Positions 57,339 to 64,000 of a stretch of 64,000 nucleotides of DNA are shown piece after piece. Made by a program: the position numbers and the translations under genes. The stretch's first letter is position 1, and each line of letters opens with the position of its first letter. Origin of the DNA: Cryptomeria japonica (lineage: Eukaryota; Streptophyta; Pinopsida; Cupressales; Cupressaceae); contig NC_081415.1 of the NCBI RefSeq assembly GCF_030272615.1, positions 370,077,667 to 370,141,666 of the forward strand, read 5' to 3'. Below the pieces are notes generated by a model. The model did no database searches. It was not told the origin of the DNA and saw nothing but the letters and a program-made list of their open reading frames with translations.

Positions 57339-58563
57339 ATTTACTATTTCAGAATTTTGAAGTTTTCATTGATTCAATTTTTGGATTTTGTACTTAGGGT
57401 TTCAGATCTGGTTTATTTTTGGACTAACACTTTCAGATCTAGCTAACAAAATTGGTGCAGCTTGTCTTGGAAGCAAAATCATTTGGTTGAAGGCCCCTAT
57501 TTTCACAAAGTCTTTTGGGTTTTAAAATTTACCTAACTTGTATGTTTGTAGGAAGGGGTGATTATGTCAAACAACCCAAACTACTAACAGCTTTTGTTGC
57601 AGGTTCTTGGCTAGGGTTTTGAATTTTTATTGTGTGCCTTGTTTTCATAGACTAGCAAACACTTCCATTGGTGCACTAAAATTGAATCATTGTCTTTTGT
57701 GTCTTGAGCAATGGGCTCTTTTTGTTTAATCTTTAGAGGGCCTGTCTTCCCGTGTGGTCATTAGGACTACTAGTGAGAAGAGGACGACCCAAGTGGTAGC
57801 GAGGAAAACCCACCTCATCCAAACCACTATAATCAAATGTATTCATAGTGAAAACTATGGATAACGTGTGCTGATTAGTTCATACCGACACTATGTCTCC
57901 CCATAAACCTGTTTGATCAAATTTATTTGATCATTTGTAGGGCGTAACCCCTACCGGCTAGGAGCCTTCTGTATTTACAGAGCTGAAAGTGCCGCATGTA
58001 TGGCCACACGAGCGGATGCCCTTACTAGCACCATTTTGTTTTAGAGGCCCAAATCCTTCTAGTTGTTGGGGCAGGAGGTCAGACCTCTGGTAGCGGCCCA
58101 CACACATACGGTTCTTAGTAGAGATACAAAGTTCACCATGGGGAGTTTTCATGGGGACTGATGCTTGGCTGACGCGAGAAGTGAGTGCCGAGGGTGGAGC
58201 CAGTGAGGTCAAGCATCTAAGTATCCGCTCTGAATAGCGTAGCCTCGGGGGTAAAACCCTATGTGGGATCAACAACTATTGTCTTGGCCAGCCATAAGAA
58301 TTGTGCTTGACTTATGTTAAACATTCAAAACATTCAAGACCAAATAGCAAAACATTGTGTCTTTTGTGTCTTCAAGTGTATGCAAAACATTTTACATCAA
58401 ACAACACACTTTTCTTGGAGTCATTGTCAGTCTAAACACTTGCAAACATTGGGTCCTCATCAACATTGTGTCCTCTTGTCATGAAAAACAGTCAAACAGT
58501 CAGATTTGGTCACAACAAAATGACTTCACAGAATGGAAAAAATTGCACAAATTTTACAGAAAC

Positions 58564-58841
58564 GCGTCTATGTCTGTTTTAACAGCGTCTGGGTCATATA
58601 AGCACGTCTTTGAAGGGCAGAATAGTGTTTGTGTTTATAACAGCGTCTGTGTTGAATATAAACCCATCTATGTCGGATAACAACATCTGTGCAGTATACA
58701 GTCGCGTCTGTGTCCAGAATTGCAAAAATATTTACAGTCTAGCAAACATAAACAAGAAAATCGCAAAAGCACGTCTGGGTTAAACAGAGTAGCGTCTGTG
58801 TCTAGAAACTGCGTTTGTGAAGTATACAGTCGCGTTTGTGT
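58564..58841 (+). repeat. interspersed decamer array B (GCGTCTGTGT)
   Basis: About twelve copies, e.g. at 58564, 58585, 58643, 58704, 58792, 58811 and 58832. Many are CpG-decayed (ACATCTGTG, CCATCTATG). One larger unit, CAGTATACAGTCGCGTCTGT, recurs with changes near 58692 and 58820. Confidence 0.85.
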
Positions 58842-59335
58842 TCAAAATTGCAAGAAAAATTTCACAGTCCAGCAAACAAAAGAAATCAGTTTCGGAATAC
58901 TTGAGCTTCCTAGGTTGTTTCTTCAGGTTTCATCTAGCATTCAACCTGTCCTTGGGTCTCACATAGTCCATCATTGCTTCACATCTCATTTTACATTCAT
59001 ACTTGTCTAAACTTGAGTCAAAAGGTCACTTGCTTGTCCTCATCATACTTTGTCAACACACTACATACAACAACACTTTGCTAAGTGGTCCCTCATCAAG
59101 GTTTCTTACCTTTGGGTCTCATTTGGTCTTACTTAGGGTCAAGGTCAGCTTACCTCATCAAGATAAACTATCCTCTCTTTGGAAGTCACACCTACTCTAC
59201 TACATACATACTTGGTCTTACACTTTGGACATTGCAAGTACACTTCAGATTCATTTACATTTCATTCAACTCTTGGTCTTCCGTACTCTTTCCATTTTTC
59301 ATCTAGTCTCACACATCTTGGTTAATACCTAGTTC

Positions 59336-61240
59336 ATGGTTGAAACCCGACTTCAAAAATCTAGGAGAGAAACTAAAGAAGCTCAAGAGTCCACAAACAT
59401 GAGTTCTTATGAGTATGACAATGATTTATTTTTCAATACTGATCACACTACGTTGCCGGACATGGAGGCTTATAGAAACATCCCAAATGTTGAGAACATG
59501 GACAGTCTAAACAACAATGCTACACACAATGATAATTTGGACAACTTATCAATACATTCAGCAGATGTGGAAGAATCCATTATGAATCCCCATTTCAATC
59601 GATTGGTTGAGGAAATAATGAGGAGGGATAGACAATACTTCTTACACATGATGGCACAAAGTGGAGCCAAGATACCTCATGATTTTGACATGTCTCAAAT
59701 AATGGAACATAGACCTTTGCAACAACCTCACTCCAACATGGATCAAAGGAGACCTAATAGTGGAGGAAATAGAGGACCACACATGATACCTGAATCACCA
59801 TCAGCTTTGCTTCAAAAACCAGAGGTCCCACATACACATGGTCAAACATATGATACTCACCTTCGCAGACCATTATGGAAGTCTTGTGGAGAAAAATATG
59901 CTCAATCACATATCAATGCTAAGGATCAACCACCAAAGCAATGGGATATTCCAAGGCATGCTCAAAATTTGGACACAAGGAAACCTCATGTCAAATTTGG
60001 GGGCAATACAATAGAACATGACATGCCTGTAGAGTATGGTATACATGCACAAAATAGATATGGTGTTCCTCAACATGAATCTATACCAAGTGGTCCATAT
60101 ATGCAACATCATTACAGACCTCCTCCATATGAACATGTGTATGATCAATATCATCCATATATGCAACATGCACTTCCTCCAATGGGTACCTCAAACATAG
60201 GATATGGTCCAAGAAGTCGATCTCCACCTAAGAGCAATTTGAAGCAACAAATCCGGGACTTACAAAAGAAAATGGAGGACATAAATACACCGAAGCCAAC
60301 ATACACAATGAGAGACATATGTCCTTATCCATTTGACAAGAGAATTCCAATGCCTCCATTTCCTACACACTTTGTGATGCCTAAATTTGACAAGTATAGA
60401 GGAAAAGGGGATCCTAAGGCACACATAAGACAATTTTTCACAGCTTGCATTGAGGTAGCAGCAGAAGAGACATATTTGATGAGATTATTCCCACAAATCT
60501 TAGGAGATCAAGCTATGGAATGGTTCTCCCAACTTCCACCAGGAATTAAGTCATGGGGTGACTTAGCAGAGGCATTTATTTAACATTTCTCCTACAACAT
60601 AGAGATAGACATATCAATCACTACTTTGTGCAACACCAAGCAAAAAGAGGGAGAATATTTTGCATCGTTCTTACAAAGATGGAGAAATCTAGCTAGCAGA
60701 TGCTCTTGTGAAATTCCACAAAAACAAATGGTAGAGATGTTCACACAAAATGTTAACAAAGACATTGGCTATGATCTAAGGAAAGCTTGTTTGTCTACCT
60801 TCAAGGACGTCATTGAAAAAGGCTTAGTGACAGAAAAGGTCCTAATTGAACAAGGAGTCATTAAAATATTCAAGGAAAACAAAGATGACTTTAAAGGAAA
60901 AGATAAGCCAAGATTTTGGAATAAAAACAAGAACACAGTCAATGATGGTGTTGTTGATGCCAACACAGTGCGACCCAAAGTCATCTTTTCAGGATCAAGC
61001 TCTACAAACAATCAAGTGAATACTCAAACAACTTCCAGGTCATGAAGAAAGTACACTCCTTTGGGAGAACCACTTGAGTCAGTCTTCAAAAAGCTGGTGG
61101 CAAACAAGGTGATCACAATTCCAGATTTCCCGCCATATGAACCAAAGGTCAAACCAAATTGGTGGAATGATGATGAGTATTGTGAATTTCATAAAAGCAA
61201 GGGTCATAAAATAGGTAATTGTCATTGACTGAAGAATATT
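59336..61240 (+). pseudogene. gag: Tat gag with zinc-binding tail
   Basis: Starts at ATG 59336, the first ATG of a long frame. Residues 1-330 are hydrophilic and His/Pro-rich, with a coiled-coil-like SNLKQQIRDLQKKMEDINTP. The gag core follows: FVMPKFDKYRGKGDPKAHIR, MEWFSQLPPGIKSWGDLAEA, stop (60581), HFSYNIEIDISITTL, then EYFASFLQRWRNLASRC. After further stops (61043, 61226) the tail reads EYCEFHKSKGHKIGNCH, a C-X2-H-X4-H-X4-C-type metal site. Gag builds the particle and binds RNA. All stops are at likely Gln or Arg codons. Confidence 0.88.
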
Positions 61241-62686
61241 GTGCAAGATCTCATTGATAGAGGTGATATTGAGATTGAGGGACACTCATCCAATCAAGAA
61301 CATGAGATGTTTAAGGAACCATTCCCAAAGCACGACAATGGAAAAGCTAAAGTCATAGATGATCAAGCCAACTATACTAGAGCACCTTACAACTATGATT
61401 CAACTATCAATCATATCTCGATGGACAATCATATCTCTACTATTACCATCAAGAACAAAAACCCTGAGAATCCTCCGCAGCGACCCAAGATTGTCCTAAG
61501 AGGTGTTGGATCTTCTTCCTAACCTACCTCTGAATGTCATGTTACAACTCGTCAAGGTAAAATTACTTTGCCAGGTGCTTCAACTAAAAACACCGCTTCT
61601 TCATCTACCAAACCTGAGTATGACCTTGTAGAATAGTTAGGGAAGACACCCGCGCTCATCTCCATCCTTGAGCTCTTACGCATATCCCCTGCTCATAAAG
61701 CTATTCTTGACAAAATCTTGAGAGACACCGCCATTCCTACTGATCTGAATGTGGACCAGTTTCAAGCCATGGTGGGATACCTTTCCATTCCACATTCCCT
61801 TACATTCACAGAAGCCGATGACGCCTCTGTAAGTCAGCCACATAATGCACCATTACATATTGAAGCCTTCATACACAAACATTGAATAAAACGAGTCCTG
61901 ATAGATGGAGGAGCTGGTCTAAATATCTGCACATTGAGCACCATTAAACAATTGGGATATTTTGATAAAGCTGTGAATTCAAAAAATCAAATCACCATCA
62001 AGGCATATGATGATGAAGAGCGCTCATCCAAGGGCACAGTCACCTTACTTCTAAGAATTGGGCCAGTTACAAAGGATGTGGTTTGTCAAGTCCTGGATTT
62101 AGATCTCACTTATAATATATTTCTAGGACGTCCTTGGATTCATGAAATGAGGGCAGTCCCGTCGACATATCACCAATGCATTAAGTATCCTCACAATGGA
62201 GTCGAGGTAACAGTTAACGGCGATCCTAATCTGTTCATATATTGCAATAACTTGAGATCACATACTGAGACCATCATTCCCAGTAATCGTGAAGCTGTTT
62301 CTTCTTCGACATACATTGATCCTGAGTCATTAAAACCTTCGACATCAAAATAGGGTGAACTTAAAGGCAGATTTCAGGACAAAGGCATGGGAGAATACAC
62401 TTTAAATCAGACCATGTATTTACGACAAGTCATGAGCTCTCCAACAGAATATGGAAGGCCACATCCTAACAAGCAAACATTCATCATGATGCTCAAATGG
62501 GACCCTACTACCTTTCAAAGATGGGGCGAACTAGAAGAGGAAGGTTTATACAAAATGCTCTACAAAGACATTGAAGATGACACACAAGATCAGATCAATA
62601 TACCCTGTGAGAAATATGGCAAAGGCTTCAAGATTCTACAAAAATTCGGGTATGATGGAAAAAGCCCTCTTGGGTTACGAAAATAA
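61241..62686 (+). pseudogene. pro: Tat aspartic protease region
   Basis: Same frame. KNIVQDLIDRGDIEIEGHSS and PPQRPKIVLRGVGSSS precede the linker YDLVE, stop (61634), LGKTPALISILELLRISPAH. The protease: KH, stop (61883), IKRVLIDGGAGLNICTLSTI with catalytic Asp at 61904-61906, then LDLTYNIFLGRPWIHEMRAV. The block 62387-62686 ends CEKYGKGFKILQKFGYDGKS, resembling a G-patch, as in the other Tat element. Stops at 61520, 62351 and 62684. Confidence 0.88.
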
Positions 62687-62692
62687 GGCGTT

Positions 62693-64000
62693 ATGGAGCC
62701 CTTACAACCTGAATTGACTGTAAAAAGGGAACGCTCGAAGGGACTTGGTTTTCTGACTTCCAAGATCCACACTAAAAGGACAGAAGAGGCATCACAAATC
62801 AAAATTGCCAAAATTCAACAAGAGGATCGCTATTCCACAGACTCCAACGAATGGGAATGGGGTTCAGACAAATCCTCCAGTGACTATGAGCTCACCGAGA
62901 CATTCAGAGAGCTAGGTGAACCCACAGAAGAGGAGGAGTTTTATAACAAATTCAGAGTTGGTCAAGAAACAACCCATGAGGAGTCTACACAGTCCTTGTC
63001 TCAAGGTTCTAGGTTGAAATCACATAGGATGAGAACACCTGTTCCGGAATGCGCTACTAGTGATGATAATTTGGATTCACTCGCAATCGAGACTGATGAG
63101 GAGAGTGCCATCGATGACCTCGATAAATACCTTGACATACCCGAATATAACCGCATCTTCACTCTTAGCCCCCCTAACTTTGAAGACATTAACGGCCTTC
63201 CCCTTGTTCATCACCAACTCATTGACTGGGATAATGAAGGACCTCCACAGTTGGATACATTCCAAAATGATGAAGCTTTTATTGATTATCTAGGCATACG
63301 AAATGATCTTCCCATTGGAGACCACAAAGTGGGATACACCATAGAACTCAATAGCGTGGCATATTTTGGTGAGGGTGTCGGACCTTCCAGTCGCAAAAAT
63401 GTGAAAATAAGAACAAATCAAGGGTCTTATGGCGAAAACCACACTGTGGTGCTATCTGATTCCAAAAAAGTAAAAAGAAAGGACATATCTGAGGGTGAAA
63501 ACCTCTCTGAGGCACCCGAAGATGGAAGGCTTGACATTCTTCCAGCATCATATGAGGAAAAATCATCCATGTTGGTAGAGGAGACTATCAAAACAAACAT
63601 CGGTATAGAAGAGGTTCCACACAACATATTCCTAGCTCAATCACTGACAGAGTCTGAAAGGTCAAAATTCATAAGTTTCTTCAAAGAGCGACAAATCAAC
63701 TTCGCCTGGTCATACGCTGATATGCCTGGATTGGATCCAGATTTGGTAATGCATCATCTGACAGTCAAACCAGGGGCAAAACCAGTAAAATAGAAATTGA
63801 GAAAAATGCATCCACAAGTGGCATTACTAGTCAAAGCAGAACTTGAGAAATTACTCGATGTCGGATTCATACATCTAATTGATTATCCTGAATGGATCTC
63901 TAACTTGGTACCTGTCAATAAACCAGACTGCAGCATCAGAATTTGCACAGATTTCAGAGACATTAACAAAGCTTGTCCAAAGGATGACTTCCCATTACCA
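62693..64000 (+). pseudogene. rt: Tat protease-RT linker and beginning of reverse transcriptase
   Basis: Same frame. A long acidic linker leads to the pre-RT segment NFAWSYADMPGLDPDLVMHH and KPGAKPVK, stop (63791), KLRKMHPQVALLVKAELEKL. RT begins with SNLVPVNKPDCSIRICTDFR and DINKACPKDDFPLP at the window edge. The catalytic region lies beyond the window. Confidence 0.9.

Larger units (their letters stand above)
56985..59335 (+). other. long untranslated leader with two motif arrays
   Basis: No convincing ORF. Contents: decamer array A (57082-57338), a segment at about 57720-58290 that is richer in G+C and looks structured (many short inverted repeats, low in T runs), decamer array B (58564-58841), and a C/T-rich stretch to the gag ATG with repeated ACTTGGTCTTAC-like sequences. 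The minus-strand open stretch 57958-58275 (105 codons) has no family signal. Confidence 0.7.
56196..64000 (+). mobile_element. Tat-lineage Ty3/gypsy element, 5' part (runs off the right edge)
   Basis: 5' LTR 56196-56963, primer site at 56967, a 2.37-kb leader, then gag, protease and the beginning of RT in one frame (59336-64000). The gag-protease order, pre-protease segment (YDLVE, stop, LGKTPALISILELL) and protease motif IDGGAGLNICTLSTI identify the Tat lineage. Nine premature stops and no frameshift in 4.66 kb. The partner LTR and target duplication are off-window; the five bases before the LTR are GCATC. Confidence 0.92.

Noticed and set aside
57958-58275. 105-codon minus-strand ORF in the Tat leader
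   Set aside because: Antisense to the leader, no domain, no upstream promoter evidence; probably the result of a GC-richer structured segment.
57082-58841. CRISPR-like array
   Set aside because: The repeats are 10 bp with spacers of about 10 bp, in a plant retrotransposon leader; there is nothing CRISPR-like beyond interspersed repetition.

Overview
This is nuclear DNA of a seed plant with a large, transposon-filled genome. The long tRNA-primed LTR retrotransposons, the Tat-lineage Ty3/gypsy elements, the Tekay-like chromovirus with LTRs over 4 kb and the plant-type copia elements all point that way. A gymnosperm (conifer, perhaps Cupressaceae-like) is my impression, not a demonstrated result. 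I found no convincing single-copy host gene, rRNA or tRNA gene. Nearly every recognisable segment belongs to an LTR retrotransposon, most are broken by stop codons, and several are nested in one another.

Layout. (1) 1-1466: the 5' LTR, primer binding site and leader of a minus-strand Tat-like element whose body lies off the left edge. (2) 1467-4600: old material: a minus-strand coiled-coil ORF, a possible LTR end with a decayed tRNA-Asp-type primer site, and a gag remnant. (3) 4601-7089: a compact non-autonomous LTR element without genes. (4) 7985-9373 plus 22858-23413: one degenerate minus-strand coiled-coil ORF, split by a complete 13.5 kb Tekay/Del-like chromovirus (9374-22857, minus strand, perfect 5-bp TSD). 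(5) 23414-53122: a minus-strand, large non-autonomous element (LARD-like) with no recognisable gag or pol but with unfamiliar coiled-coil ORF remnants. Inserted in it is a minus-strand copia element (29235-50164, perfect TSD). The 3' LTR of that copia is split by a plus-strand Tat element (30550-43336, perfect TSD), and its 3' untranslated part holds a solo LTR (43568-44485, perfect TSD). (6) 53168-56177: a 5'-truncated plus-strand copia. (7) 56196-64000: the first 7.8 kb of another plus-strand Tat element, running off the right edge in reverse transcriptase.

The most interesting item is inside the Tat element at 30550-43336. Between pol and the 3' LTR, in antisense, lies a plant mobile domain (PMD) gene at 38535-41093. 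It can be read as three exons with two GT-AG introns whose junctions keep the reading frame, although stop codons and one frameshift now break it. The same element has protease, RT, two RNase H modules and integrase, but no gag that I can recognise. Other unexplained structure includes five tandem AT palindromes in a U3, two arrays of a GCGTCTGTGT decamer in a leader, hairpin-forming repeats in two LTR families, and premature stops that almost all look like C-to-T changes of Gln or Arg codons.

How the pieces work together: in intact relatives, gag makes the particle, protease cuts the polyprotein, RT/RNase H copies RNA from a tRNA primer at the PBS and a second primer at the polypurine tract, and integrase inserts the copy, giving the 5-bp duplications seen here. 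In this window no element is coding-intact; the non-autonomous ones would have needed enzymes from elsewhere.
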